Counted from the stretch's first letter, positions 1 through 7,133 are shown. The stretch: DNA of 8,020 nt from Rhodospirillales bacterium (GCA_030040955.1 JASHSH010000207.1:1-8020), one strand, 5' to 3'. Numbers and translations are program-made. The notes: a model not told the origin generated them from the letters alone.

Positions 1-625
1 GGAGCCGATGGCGGCGGCGATCGGCGCCGGCTTGCCGGTGACCGAGCCGACCGGCTCGATGGTGGTCGATATCGGCGGCGGCACCACCGAGGTCGCGGTG
101 CTCAGCCTGGGCGGCATCGTCTATTCGCGCAGCGTCCGCGTGGGCGGCGACAAGATGGACGAGGCGATCATCGCCTATATCCGGCGCAATCATAACCTGC
201 TGGTCGGCGAAGGCTCGGCCGAGCGCATCAAAAAGGAGATCGGCTCGGCCTGCCCGCCCGAGGACGGCGAGGGCCGCACCATGGAGATCAAGGGCCGCGA
301 CCTGATGAACGGCGTGCCCAAGGAGCTGATCATCTCGGAGCGCCAGATCGCCGAGAGCCTGGCCGAGCCGGTCGGGGCGATCATCGAGGCGGTCAAGGTC
401 GCGCTCGAGCACACCGCACCGGAGCTCGCCGCCGACATCGTCGACAAGGGGATCGTGCTCACCGGCGGCGGCGCGCTGCTGTCGAATCTCGACTATGTGC
501 TGCGCCATGCCACCGGCCTGCCGGTCTCGATCGCCGACGACCCGCTGTCCTGCGTCGCGCTCGGCACCGGGCGGGCGCTGGAGGAGATGCCGAAACTGCG
601 CAACGTGCTGTCCAGCATGTACTGA
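1..625 (+). CDS. mreB: Rod shape-determining protein MreB, 3' part (5' end outside window)
   Basis: Actin-like ATPase that forms membrane-associated filaments on the cytoplasmic face and positions the cell-wall elongation machinery. The reading frame is open from base 2, and 207 residues are visible against about 345 in full-length MreB, so roughly the N-terminal 40% is missing. Visible residues 1-10 (EPMAAAIGAG) and the phosphate-2 motif DIGGGTTEV (about residues 23-31) are nearly identical to E. coli MreB as I know it. The adenosine-site motif LTGGGALL lies at about residues 153-160, followed by the conserved DDPLSCVALGTGRALE tail region. The ATG at base 8 is internal (Met within EPMAAA) and is not the start. 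It is the first visible gene of the elongasome operon, and mreC begins about 50 nt after its TGA stop. Identification is close to certain. Confidence 0.97.
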   Translation, partial: EPMAAAIGAGLPVTEPTGSMVVDIGGGTTEVAVLSLGGIVYSRSVRVGGDKMDEAIIAYIRRNHNLLVGEGSAERIKKEIGSACPPEDGEGRTMEIKGRDLMNGVPKELIISERQIAESLAEPVGAIIEAVKVALEHTAPELAADIVDKGIVLTGGGALLSNLDYVLRHATGLPVSIADDPLSCVALGTGRALEEMPKLRNVLSSMY

Positions 626-677
626 GCTCCATCCTGGGTGATCGGGACCGCGCGCCGCGCGCGGAAATGCCTTGGCG

Positions 678-1550
678 ATGATGCCGCATTGGGGGGCCCC
701 CGGAGGGCGATTGGCGACGCTGCGCATCCTGGCGCAGCGCTTCGCGTTCGCGGCCCTGATCGTCGCCTCGTTCATGCTGATGCTGCTGGGCAAGGCCGAC
801 ACGCTGGTGGTCGAGCGGCTGCGCACCGTGGTCGGCGACACTGTCGCCCCCGTCCTTGAGGTCATGTCGCGCCCGGCCGCCACCATCGCCGAACTGGTCC
901 AGTCGGTGCGCGACATCGCCCGCATCCGCGCCGAGAACGTGCGTCTGACCGAGGAGAACCGGCGCCTGCTCGACTGGCAGACGGTGGCGCGCCGCCTCGA
1001 TGTCGAGAACCGCTCCTTGCGCTCGCAACTGCGCTTCGTGCCCGACCCGGGCGTCTCCTTCTTCACCGCCCGCGTGATCGGCGACACCGGCGGCGCGTTC
1101 GTCGATTCGATGCTGCTCAACGCCGGCAGCCGCGACGGCGTGCGCAAGGGCGAGGCGGTGATGGCCGGCGAGGCGATGGTCGGCCGCGTTGCCGAGGTCG
1201 GACTGCGCTTCTCCCGCGTCCTGCTGCTCACCGACATCAACTCGCACCTGCCGGTGATCCTCCAGGATTCCGCCACCAAGGCGATCCTGAGCGGCGACAA
1301 TACCGACGAGCCGCGGCTGAACTACCTGCCGCCCAACGCGGTGGTGGCGCCGGGGGACAGGGTGGTCACCTCCGGCGACGGCGGCGCGTTTCCGCCCGGC
1401 CTGCCGGTCGGCGTGATCGCCTCGACCCAGGAAGGGATCGTGCTGGTGCGGCCCTTCGTGCACCGCTACGAGCTCGAATACGTCACCGTGGTCGATTACG
1501 GGCTCGCCGGCATCCTGGCCGGCGACGCGGTCGAGGATTTGGGCCGATGA
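678..1550 (+). CDS. mreC: Rod shape-determining protein MreC
   Basis: Bitopic inner-membrane protein whose periplasmic part binds PBP2 and helps activate the RodA-PBP2 synthase. With the ATG at 678 it has 290 residues, normal for alphaproteobacterial MreC. It has a short cytoplasmic tail, a membrane segment at about residues 22-38 followed by the family-typical GKADTLVVERLR, then a coiled-coil stretch at about 66-118 with repeated RAEN/TEEN/DVEN heptads. A beta-rich MreC domain (about 125-275) carries VIGDTGGAFVDSMLLNAG, VGRVAEVG, TDINSHLPV and VVTSGDGGAFPPGLPVG. The start is uncertain. ATG 681, TTG 672 (GGAA 5 nt upstream) and TTG 711 (GGAGG at 702-706, 4 nt upstream) are alternatives, all in frame and all keeping the membrane segment. 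The stop overlaps the mreD start in ATGA, suggesting translational coupling. Confidence 0.95.
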   Translation: MMPHWGAPGGRLATLRILAQRFAFAALIVASFMLMLLGKADTLVVERLRTVVGDTVAPVLEVMSRPAATIAELVQSVRDIARIRAENVRLTEENRRLLDWQTVARRLDVENRSLRSQLRFVPDPGVSFFTARVIGDTGGAFVDSMLLNAGSRDGVRKGEAVMAGEAMVGRVAEVGLRFSRVLLLTDINSHLPVILQDSATKAILSGDNTDEPRLNYLPPNAVVAPGDRVVTSGDGGAFPPGLPVGVIASTQEGIVLVRPFVHRYELEYVTVVDYGLAGILAGDAVEDLGR

Positions 1551-2062
1551 AGGGCTCTCCGATCCAGCGCGTCGACCAGGGCCTGCGTCACACGCTGCCT
1601 TTCGTCATCACCCTCTTGCTGGTGTTCATGGCAGCGACGCCGACGCATCTGCCCGGCTTCACGCCGATCATGCCGCAACTTCCCCTGATCGGCGTTTACT
1701 ACTGGGCGATCTTCCGTCCCGACCTGCTGCGCCCGTGGACCGCCTTCGCGCTCGGCGCGATCTCGGACATCGTCGCCGGCACGCCGCTCGGCGTCTCCTC
1801 GCTCACTTTCCTCGCAGTGCAGGGATTTTGCGAATCGCAGCGGCGCTTCTTCCTCGGCAAGTCGTTCCTGGTCGCCTGGTGGGGGTTCGGCCTGGTCTGT
1901 GCCGGGGCGCTGGCGATCGAATGGGTGGGTGGCTGCCTGGTCATGCTGCGCCTGCTCGCGCCGGGTGGGCTGCTGTTCCAGTATCTGATGACCGTGATGC
2001 TGTATCCGCTGATCGGGTGGGCGTTCATCCGGGTCCAGCTCGCGATCCTGCGCCACGGCTAG
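1547..2062 (+). CDS. mreD: Rod shape-determining protein MreD
   Basis: Small polytopic inner-membrane protein of the elongasome, thought to act with MreC upstream of RodA-PBP2. It has 171 residues, usual for the family. Hydrophobic segments lie at about residues 15-31, 43-56, 61-78, 82-94, 107-128 and 140-166, giving five to six membrane spans. The family signature is present around residues 56-86: FRPDLLRPWTAFALG, then AISDIVAGTPLGVSSL, including the conserved Asp in SDIVAG and the PLG. The ATG overlaps the mreC stop by 4 nt (ATGA), and a weak GAGGA site sits at 1533-1537, 9 nt upstream, so coupling to mreC translation is likely. The mreD stop is followed 15 nt later by mrdA. The assignment rests on both sequence and position between mreC and mrdA. 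Confidence 0.94.
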   Translation: MKGSPIQRVDQGLRHTLPFVITLLLVFMAATPTHLPGFTPIMPQLPLIGVYYWAIFRPDLLRPWTAFALGAISDIVAGTPLGVSSLTFLAVQGFCESQRRFFLGKSFLVAWWGFGLVCAGALAIEWVGGCLVMLRLLAPGGLLFQYLMTVMLYPLIGWAFIRVQLAILRHG

Positions 2063-2066
2063 GCGC

Positions 2067-2071
2067 GGGAG
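2067..2071 (+). promoter_or_regulatory. Ribosome binding site of mrdA
   Basis: GGGAG lies 6 nt before the GTG at 2078. No ATG precedes the conserved N-terminal membrane segment in this frame, so this site supports GTG as the true start. Confidence 0.6.
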
Positions 2072-2077
2072 CGGGCC

Positions 2078-3958
2078 GTGCTGCACCGCGACGCCGACAC
2101 CCAGAAGCTGATCAGCCGGCGCGCCCTCCTGCTCGGCGGCGGGCAGGCGGCGCTGCTCGCCACCCTGGTCGGCCGCATGTACTATCTGCAGGTGGTCGAG
2201 GCGAGCAAGTACAAGGTGCTCGCCGACCAGAACCGCATCAATCTGCGCCTGCTGCCGCCCCCGCGCGGCCGCATCCTCGACCGCACCGGCACGCCGATGG
2301 CGGTAAACCAGCAGAACTACCGCGTGCTCGTGGTGTCCGAGCAGACCGTCGATCTCGACGACACGCTGACCGCGCTGTCGAACATCATCCCGGTCGGCGA
2401 CCGCGACCGCGCGCGCGTCTTGCGCGAGGCCGAGCGTCGGCCTTCCTTCGTGCCGGTGGTGGTGCGCGAGAACCTGTCCTGGGAGGACGTCTCCCGGGTC
2501 GAGATCAACACGCCCGACCTGCCCGGCGTGATGATCGACGTCGGCCAAAGCCGCAGCTATCCGCTGGTCGAGCTGGGCGCGCATCTGCTCGGCTACGTCT
2601 CGGCGGTGTCCGAGGCAGACTTGCAGAACTCGAACGATCCGCTGCTCGAGCTGCCCGGCATGCGCATCGGCAAGGCCGGGGTCGAGAAGATCTACGATCT
2701 CGCGCTGCGCGGCAAGGCCGGCACCAGCCAGGTCGAGGTGAACTCGGTCGGACGCGTGATTCGCGAGCTGAGCCGCGACGAAGGCCAGACGGGCGTGGAT
2801 CTTCGCCTCGCTGTCGATCTCGAATTGCAGAAATTCGCCCACCAGCTGCTCGGCGATCAGAGCGCGGCGGTCGTGGTGCTCGACATTCACACCGGCGAGG
2901 TCGTGGTGATGGCCTCGACGCCGAGCTTCGATCCCAACGCGTTCAACCGCGGCCTCACCGGCGACGAATGGCACGACCTGACCACCAACCCGCGCGCGCC
3001 GCTCACCAACAAGGCGATTGCCGGGCAATACGCGCCGGGCTCCACCTTCAAGCTGATGACCGCGCTGGCGGCGCTGGAGAGCGGCTCGATCACCGCCGAC
3101 ACCAAGGTGTTCTGCCCCGGCGAGCTGACGCTCGGCAACTTCACCTACCACTGCTACAAGAAGGGCGGGCATGGCACGCTCGATCTGCTGGGCGGGATCA
3201 AGAACTCCTGCGACGTGTATTTCTACGAGACCGCCCGGCGCACCGGGTTCGAGCGCATCGCCGAGATGGCGCGGCGATTCGGCCTCGGCGCGGCCTCCGG
3301 CATCGACCTGCCCGGCGAGCGGGCCGGCATCGTGCCCGATAAGGCGTGGAAGAAAGCCACGCTCGATCAGCCCTGGTATCCGGGCGAGACGCTGGTCAAC
3401 GGCATCGGCCAGGGCTATGTCACCGCGACGCCGCTCCAGCTGGCCCTGATGTGCGCTCGCGTCGCCAATGGCGGCTACGCGGTCGCGCCGCACCTCGCGC
3501 GCGATGACATCGACGGCGCCAAGCTGCTGCCGCGCAAGGCAGCCGACTGGCCCGGGCTCGGCGTCTCGGCGCAGAGCATGGCGCTGATCCACCGCGGCAT
3601 GCACTTGGTGGTCAACGAACCGGGCGGCACTGCTTATGCCGCGCGCATCAAGGACCCGGCGATGGCGATGTGCGGGAAATCGGGCACCGCGCAGGTGCGG
3701 CGCATCTCGGCGCGCGAACGCGAGACCGGCGTGAAGAAGAACGAGCAGTTGCCGTGGAAGGAGCGCGACGACGCGGTGTTCATCGCTTTCGCCCCCGATG
3801 CCGCGCCCAGATACGCCGTGGTGGTGCTGGTCGAGCATGGCGGCGGCGGCTCGGCGGTGGCGGCGCCGATCGCGCGGGATCTGCTGATCGAGGTGCAGAA
3901 GCGCGACCTCGACCACCTGGTCGACTCGCCCGGCCACGACCATGGGAGCGGAGCGTGA
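2078..3958 (+). CDS. mrdA: Penicillin-binding protein 2 (peptidoglycan DD-transpeptidase MrdA)
   Basis: Class B penicillin-binding protein that crosslinks new lateral-wall peptidoglycan with RodA. It is anchored in the inner membrane with its domains in the periplasm. It has 626 residues, normal for PBP2. Order: cytoplasmic tail, single membrane anchor at about 15-37 ending MYYLQV, pedestal/dimerisation domain with the PRGRILDRTG motif (about 62-71), then the transpeptidase domain from about 245. The active-site motifs are all present: S322-T-F-K325 with nucleophile Ser322, S377-C-D379 (the SxD form usual for PBP2), and K534-S-G-T-A. Cys346, Cys359, His365 and Cys378 form a candidate metal site described in the findings. 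The GTG start has a GGGAG site 6 nt upstream. The C-terminal tail is short and His/Asp-containing (DSPGHDHGSGA). The TGA overlaps the rodA GTG. Confusion with FtsI is unlikely given the operon. Confidence 0.97.
   Translation: MLHRDADTQKLISRRALLLGGGQAALLATLVGRMYYLQVVEASKYKVLADQNRINLRLLPPPRGRILDRTGTPMAVNQQNYRVLVVSEQTVDLDDTLTALSNIIPVGDRDRARVLREAERRPSFVPVVVRENLSWEDVSRVEINTPDLPGVMIDVGQSRSYPLVELGAHLLGYVSAVSEADLQNSNDPLLELPGMRIGKAGVEKIYDLALRGKAGTSQVEVNSVGRVIRELSRDEGQTGVDLRLAVDLELQKFAHQLLGDQSAAVVVLDIHTGEVVVMASTPSFDPNAFNRGLTGDEWHDLTTNPRAPLTNKAIAGQYAPGSTFKLMTALAALESGSITADTKVFCPGELTLGNFTYHCYKKGGHGTLDLLGGIKNSCDVYFYETARRTGFERIAEMARRFGLGAASGIDLPGERAGIVPDKAWKKATLDQPWYPGETLVNGIGQGYVTATPLQLALMCARVANGGYAVAPHLARDDIDGAKLLPRKAADWPGLGVSAQSMALIHRGMHLVVNEPGGTAYAARIKDPAMAMCGKSGTAQVRRISARERETGVKKNEQLPWKERDDAVFIAFAPDAAPRYAVVVLVEHGGGGSAVAAPIARDLLIEVQKRDLDHLVDSPGHDHGSGA
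3944..3948 (+). promoter_or_regulatory. Ribosome binding site of rodA, inside the mrdA 3' end
   Basis: GGGAG ends 6 nt before the GTG at 3955, and a second GGAG (3950-3953) lies too close to act at that start. The site favours GTG 3955 over the in-frame ATG at 3973, which has only a poor GGTGGG upstream. Confidence 0.5.
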
Positions 3959-5115
3959 GCCCGGTGGGTCGGATGCGCTTCGGCTTCGGCCGGGTCGAGA
4001 TGCGGCTCGGCGAGAAGCTCTGGCAGGTGAGCTGGTCCTTCGTCCTGCTCATCGCCCTGGTCAGCGGTTTCGGCTTCCTCACCCTCTATTCGGCGGCCAA
4101 TGGCAGCCTGGAGCCGTGGGCGATCCGCCAGATCGCGCGCTTCGCCGTCGGGCTCGGCGTCATGCTCGGCGTCGCCATGGTCGACATCCGCAGCTGGATG
4201 CGGCTTGCCTATCCGCTCTATGCGGTGGCGCTGGCCCTGCTGGTTGCAGTGGACATCCATGGCTCCAGCGGGCTGGGGGCGCAGCGTTGGATCGATCTCG
4301 GCGTGATCCAGTTGCAGCCATCCGAGATCATGAAGATCACCCTGATGCTGGCATTGGCGCGCTATTTCCATGGCGCCAACCCGCAGGACACCGGCCGGCC
4401 GCTGTTCCTGCTCGCGCCGACCGCGCTGGTATTCGTGCCGGCCGTCCTGGTCCTCAAGCAGCCCGACCTCGGCACCGCGATGATGCTGGTCCTCGCCGGG
4501 GCCGCGCTGTTCCTGCTCGCCGGCGTGCGGCTTTGGATGTTCGCCGTGGTGCTGGCGGCCGCCGGCGGGGTGGTGCCGCTGGCCTGGCGCTTCATGCGCG
4601 AATATCAGCGCCAGCGCATCCTGACCTTCCTCGATCCCGAGAGCGACCCGCTTGGCGCCGGCTATCACATCCTGCAATCGAAGATCGCGCTCGGCTCGGG
4701 CGGGCTGTTCGGCAAGGGATTCATGCTCGGCACCCAGAGCCACCTCAACTTCCTGCCCGAAAAGCAGACCGACTTCATCTTCACCATGCTGGCCGAGGAA
4801 TGGGGGATGGTGGGCGGGGTGACGCTGCTCGCGCTCTACGGGCTGATCCTGATCTGGGGTTTCGCGCTGTCGTTGCGCAGCCGCAGCCAGTTCGGCCGCC
4901 TGCTCGGGCTCGGACTCACGACCACCTTCTTCTTCTATGTGTTCATCAACATCGCCATGGTGATGGGGCTGGTGCCGGTAGTGGGCGTACCGCTGCCGCT
5001 GATCTCGTATGGCGGCACGGCCATGCTCACTTTGCTGTTCGGTTTCGGCCTGATCCTGTCGATCTACATCCACCGTGACGTGCCGATCGGCCGGCGCGGC
5101 GTAGGCGAGGAATAG
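3955..5115 (+). CDS. rodA: Peptidoglycan glycosyltransferase RodA (SEDS family)
   Basis: Polytopic membrane enzyme that polymerises lipid II into glycan strands during rod elongation, working as a complex with PBP2. From the GTG at 3955 it has 386 residues, slightly longer than E. coli RodA (about 370). SEDS landmarks are visible: the GAQRWIDLG..QLQPSE motif (residues 108-124), KQPDLGTA (168-175), FLPEKQTDFIFTMLAEEWG (266-284) and PLISYGGTAML (347-357). Asp273 in QTDF aligns with the catalytic Asp known in RodA proteins. About ten hydrophobic segments are distributed as expected. The sibling FtsW is excluded because RodA pairs with mrdA here and the segment between PEK and AEE is RodA-like. 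The start overlaps the mrdA stop in GTGA, implying coupled synthesis of the two partner enzymes. This is the last gene of the operon seen here. Confidence 0.96.
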   Translation: MSPVGRMRFGFGRVEMRLGEKLWQVSWSFVLLIALVSGFGFLTLYSAANGSLEPWAIRQIARFAVGLGVMLGVAMVDIRSWMRLAYPLYAVALALLVAVDIHGSSGLGAQRWIDLGVIQLQPSEIMKITLMLALARYFHGANPQDTGRPLFLLAPTALVFVPAVLVLKQPDLGTAMMLVLAGAALFLLAGVRLWMFAVVLAAAGGVVPLAWRFMREYQRQRILTFLDPESDPLGAGYHILQSKIALGSGGLFGKGFMLGTQSHLNFLPEKQTDFIFTMLAEEWGMVGGVTLLALYGLILIWGFALSLRSRSQFGRLLGLGLTTTFFFYVFINIAMVMGLVPVVGVPLPLISYGGTAMLTLLFGFGLILSIYIHRDVPIGRRGVGEE

Positions 5116-5134
5116 TCGGAATCGGCGGAGAAAC

Positions 5135-5155
5135 GTCGGGCGCGAGGCGCCCGGC
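5135..5155 (+). terminator. GC-rich hairpin after rodA, possible terminator
   Basis: CGGGCGC (5137-5143) pairs perfectly with GCGCCCG (5147-5153) around a GAG triloop. A U-G and a G-C pair (5135-5136 with 5154-5155) extend the stem to 9 bp. It starts 20 nt after the rodA stop, a natural terminator position. No T-run follows, so it is not a classical intrinsic terminator; it could slow polymerase or protect the 3' end of the rodA message. Confidence 0.3.
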
Positions 5156-5184
5156 GCCGGCCGGGACCGTCGGCTGAATTACCC

Positions 5185-5213
5185 TCGACAAGCCGCCGTG
5201 CGGTTGCTAAAAC
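5185..5213 (+). promoter_or_regulatory. Candidate sigma70-type promoter of tRNA-Lys
   Basis: TCGACA at 5185-5190 matches five of six -35 consensus bases. After exactly 17 nt, TAAAAC at 5208-5213 matches four of six -10 bases. The expected start of transcription near 5220 lies about 12 nt before the mature tRNA. The bases directly after the -10 (CCCGCC) make a GC-rich discriminator, typical of stable-RNA promoters under stringent control. Alphaproteobacterial promoters often stray from consensus, so this remains a prediction by eye. Confidence 0.45.
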
Positions 5214-5231
5214 CCCGCCTTCGATCCGGGC

Positions 5232-5307
<76 letters not shown>

Positions 5308-5312
5308 CGCCC

Positions 5313-5333
5313 GGCGCCTTTGCGCTCCGCGCC
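5313..5333. terminator. Weak inverted repeat between tRNA-Lys and the convergent SDR gene
   Basis: GGCGC (5313-5317) and GCGCC (5329-5333) form a 5 bp stem with an 11 nt loop in the 27 nt between the tRNA CCA end and the SDR stop. It is the only structure that could separate the two converging transcripts. The stem is short, the loop large, and neither strand has a T-run, so in GC-rich DNA it may be chance. Confidence 0.2.
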
Positions 5334-5334
5334 A

Positions 5335-6072
5335 TCAGTTTCGGCCGCCGTTCACCTTGATGACTTGGCCATTGATCCATCCGCTCTCCGGACTGGCCAG
5401 GAAGGACACGACGCCGGCAATGTCGTCGGGCCGGCCGAGGCGTCCGAGCGGAATGTCGTTGATCGCGCGCCGGACAAGTTCCTCGGACCTGCCGGTCAGA
5501 AACATCTCGGTCGCGACCGGTCCCGGCGCCACCGCATTGACGGTGATGCCGCGCGCGCCGAGCTCCTTCGCCAGCACATGCGTCATCGCCTCCACCGCCG
5601 CCTTGGTGGCCGCGTAGACTCCGTAGGCGGGAAGGTAGTTGCCGATGATGCTGGTCGACAGGTTGATGATGCGGCCGCCGTCCCTCACCCGCGTAGCGCC
5701 CTCCCGCATTCCGTTGAACGCGCCGGTGAGGTTGACCGCGACCTGGCGTCGATACTCCTCGTCCGAAACCTTCGCCAACGGCGCGGTCTTCAATATCCCG
5801 GCATTGTTCACCAGCACGTCGACCGGTCCGAATTCCGCCTCCGCCTGGTCGAAGAGCGTGCGCATGGCTGCCGCGTCGGCGACGTCCGCGCCGATCGCCT
5901 TCGCCCGTCCGCCGGCCGTCTCGATGGCGGCGACGACGTTTTGCGCCTCGGCCGCGCCGGAAGCGTAGTTGACGATCGTCCGGAAGCCGTCGGACGCGAG
6001 CCGCTTGGCGATCGCCGCGCCGATTCCCTTGGAGGCGCCCGTGACGATCGCCGTTCGAGGTTGGTCGGACAT
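5335..6072 (-). CDS. Short-chain dehydrogenase/reductase (SDR), classical type
   Basis: NAD(P)-dependent oxidoreductase of the cytoplasm, 245 residues, the usual size of a classical SDR. The Rossmann cofactor motif TGASKGIG is at residues 11-18, the acidic D-V turn (GADVAD) at 61-66 and NNAG at 89-92. Catalytic residues are Asn114 (VAVNLTG), Ser141 (or neighbouring Thr140/Ser139 in LSTS), Tyr153 and Lys157 in the YAATK motif. The PG motif (VAPGPVATEM) and a C-terminal GWINGQVIKVNGG close the fold. It resembles FabG-like and sugar/polyol dehydrogenases; the sequence does not decide the substrate. The ATG is preceded by AGGAG 8 nt upstream, and the gene follows the permease stop by 32 nt, so it probably acts on what the transporter imports. 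A role in fatty acid synthesis is unlikely in this context. Confidence 0.9.
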   Translation of the reverse strand: MSDQPRTAIVTGASKGIGAAIAKRLASDGFRTIVNYASGAAEAQNVVAAIETAGGRAKAIGADVADAAAMRTLFDQAEAEFGPVDVLVNNAGILKTAPLAKVSDEEYRRQVAVNLTGAFNGMREGATRVRDGGRIINLSTSIIGNYLPAYGVYAATKAAVEAMTHVLAKELGARGITVNAVAPGPVATEMFLTGRSEELVRRAINDIPLGRLGRPDDIAGVVSFLASPESGWINGQVIKVNGGRN

Positions 6073-6080
6073 GTCTTGGA

Positions 6081-6085
6081 CTCCT
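6081..6085 (-). promoter_or_regulatory. Ribosome binding site of the SDR gene
   Basis: On the minus strand this reads AGGAG, 8 nt before the ATG at 6072. It fixes the SDR start, since the frame stays open far upstream through the permease gene. Confidence 0.7.
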
Positions 6086-6104
6086 ATGAGGCGCGTCGGC
6101 CTGA

Positions 6105-7133
6105 TCAGGGTCCGGCCGTCGCCGCGCCCGCGGGCCGGCTGCGGGCCAAGCGGAACAGCCGCGCTCCCGCACCGGGTCCCGCCATCACCACCACCATCAG
6201 GAACACGCCGCGCACCACCGACTGCCAGTACGCGCTGAGGCTGATCCAGCCCATGCCGTTCTCGAAATTGAGGATGTTGAAGATCAGGCCGAGCAGAAGC
6301 ACGCCGGCCAGCGTGGTGGCCACCGACCCGACTCCGCCGGTAAGCAAGGTGCCGCCCACCACCACGGCGGCGATCGAGAACAACTCCCAGCCGACGCCCT
6401 CGGCCGGCTGCCCGGCGCCGAACTGGGCCGCGAGGATCACGCCGGCGAGGCTGGCGAACCCGCCCGACTGGACATAGGTCAGGAACTTCACCCGGTCGAC
6501 CGGCAGGCCCATCAGCCGCGCCGCCTCCTCGTTGCCGCCGACCGCCAGCACGTGCCGGCCGAAGGCGGTGCGGTTGAGCAGGATCGAGCCGTAGATATAG
6601 GCCGCTCCGGCGATCCAGGCCGGCACCGGGAAACCGAGCAGGTCGCCCTGGCCGAGATTGGTGAACGAGGTGTCGTAGGAGACCGAGACCGACTGGTTGT
6701 GCGCCAGCAGCAAGCCGGTGCCGCTCGCGATCAGCATGCCGGCGAGCGTCGCGATGAACGGCAGCAGCCGCATCCGCGTGATCATGAATCCGTTGATTGC
6801 GCCGATCGCCATGCCGGTCGCCACGCCTCCCGCGAGCCCGGCGGTAAGTCCGTAGGGCGAGAGCAGCGCCGAGACCACGCTGGACACGGCCGCGGTCGTG
6901 CCGACCGACAGATCGATGCCGCCGGTCATGATCGCGAAGCACATGCCGAGCCCGGTCAGCGCGAACATCGAGTTGTAGCGCAGCACGCTGAGCACGTTGT
7001 AGGAGCCGAGGAAATGGTCGTAGCGCAGCGCACCGAACAGGATGAGGAGCAGGAGCGCGATCAGCACGCGCTGCTGCCCGATCCAGCGCCCGATGCGGCC
7101 CGGCACCGCGCCGTTCGGCCCCGGCCCGCTCAT
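6105..7133 (-). CDS. Sugar-type ABC transporter permease, YjfF-like (second of pair)
   Basis: Inner-membrane permease of the ribose/galactofuranose type (CUT2, BPD_transp_2 family), 342 residues, normal length. About nine hydrophobic segments begin at residues 22-36. The family signature GGIDLSVG is at 71-78, and the cytoplasmic coupling loop AVGGNEEAARLMG at 197-209. VVVGGTLLTGGVGSV at 257-271 closely resembles E. coli YjfF as I recall it. The C-terminal tail is Ala/Gly/Arg-rich and probably cytoplasmic. The ATG overlaps the upstream permease stop (ATGA), with GGAG 9 nt upstream (7143-7146). Two different permease genes in tandem imply a heterodimeric channel, as in YtfT-YjfF or LsrC-LsrD. 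It should import a monosaccharide or related small molecule using an ATPase and a binding protein encoded elsewhere, probably upstream. Substrate not assignable. Confidence 0.92.
   Translation of the reverse strand: MSGPGPNGAVPGRIGRWIGQQRVLIALLLLILFGALRYDHFLGSYNVLSVLRYNSMFALTGLGMCFAIMTGGIDLSVGTTAAVSSVVSALLSPYGLTAGLAGGVATGMAIGAINGFMITRMRLLPFIATLAGMLIASGTGLLLAHNQSVSVSYDTSFTNLGQGDLLGFPVPAWIAGAAYIYGSILLNRTAFGRHVLAVGGNEEAARLMGLPVDRVKFLTYVQSGGFASLAGVILAAQFGAGQPAEGVGWELFSIAAVVVGGTLLTGGVGSVATTLAGVLLLGLIFNILNFENGMGWISLSAYWQSVVRGVFLMVVVMAGPGAGARLFRLARSRPAGAATAGP

Noticed and set aside
626..677. Possible promoter between mreB and mreC
   Set aside because: The gap is about 50 nt and GC-rich with no recognisable -35/-10 pair; read-through from mreB is the simpler view.
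1735..3342. 535-codon plus-strand frame overlapping mreD and mrdA
   Set aside because: It is a second frame of the same strand, rich in Arg, Ala and Pro, and crosses two certain genes.
1496..3943. 815-codon open frame on the minus strand opposite mreD and mrdA
   Set aside because: It is in codon register with the sense genes, its translation is low-complexity Arg/Ala/Gln/His-rich with no recognisable fold, and it is explained by the lack of TTA, CTA and TCA sense codons.
3634..5073. 479-codon minus-strand frame opposite rodA, and a 334-codon one opposite mreC at 459-1463
   Set aside because: Both are mirror frames of GC-rich genes, with Gln/His/Arg/Glu-rich sequence typical of such shadows and no domain.
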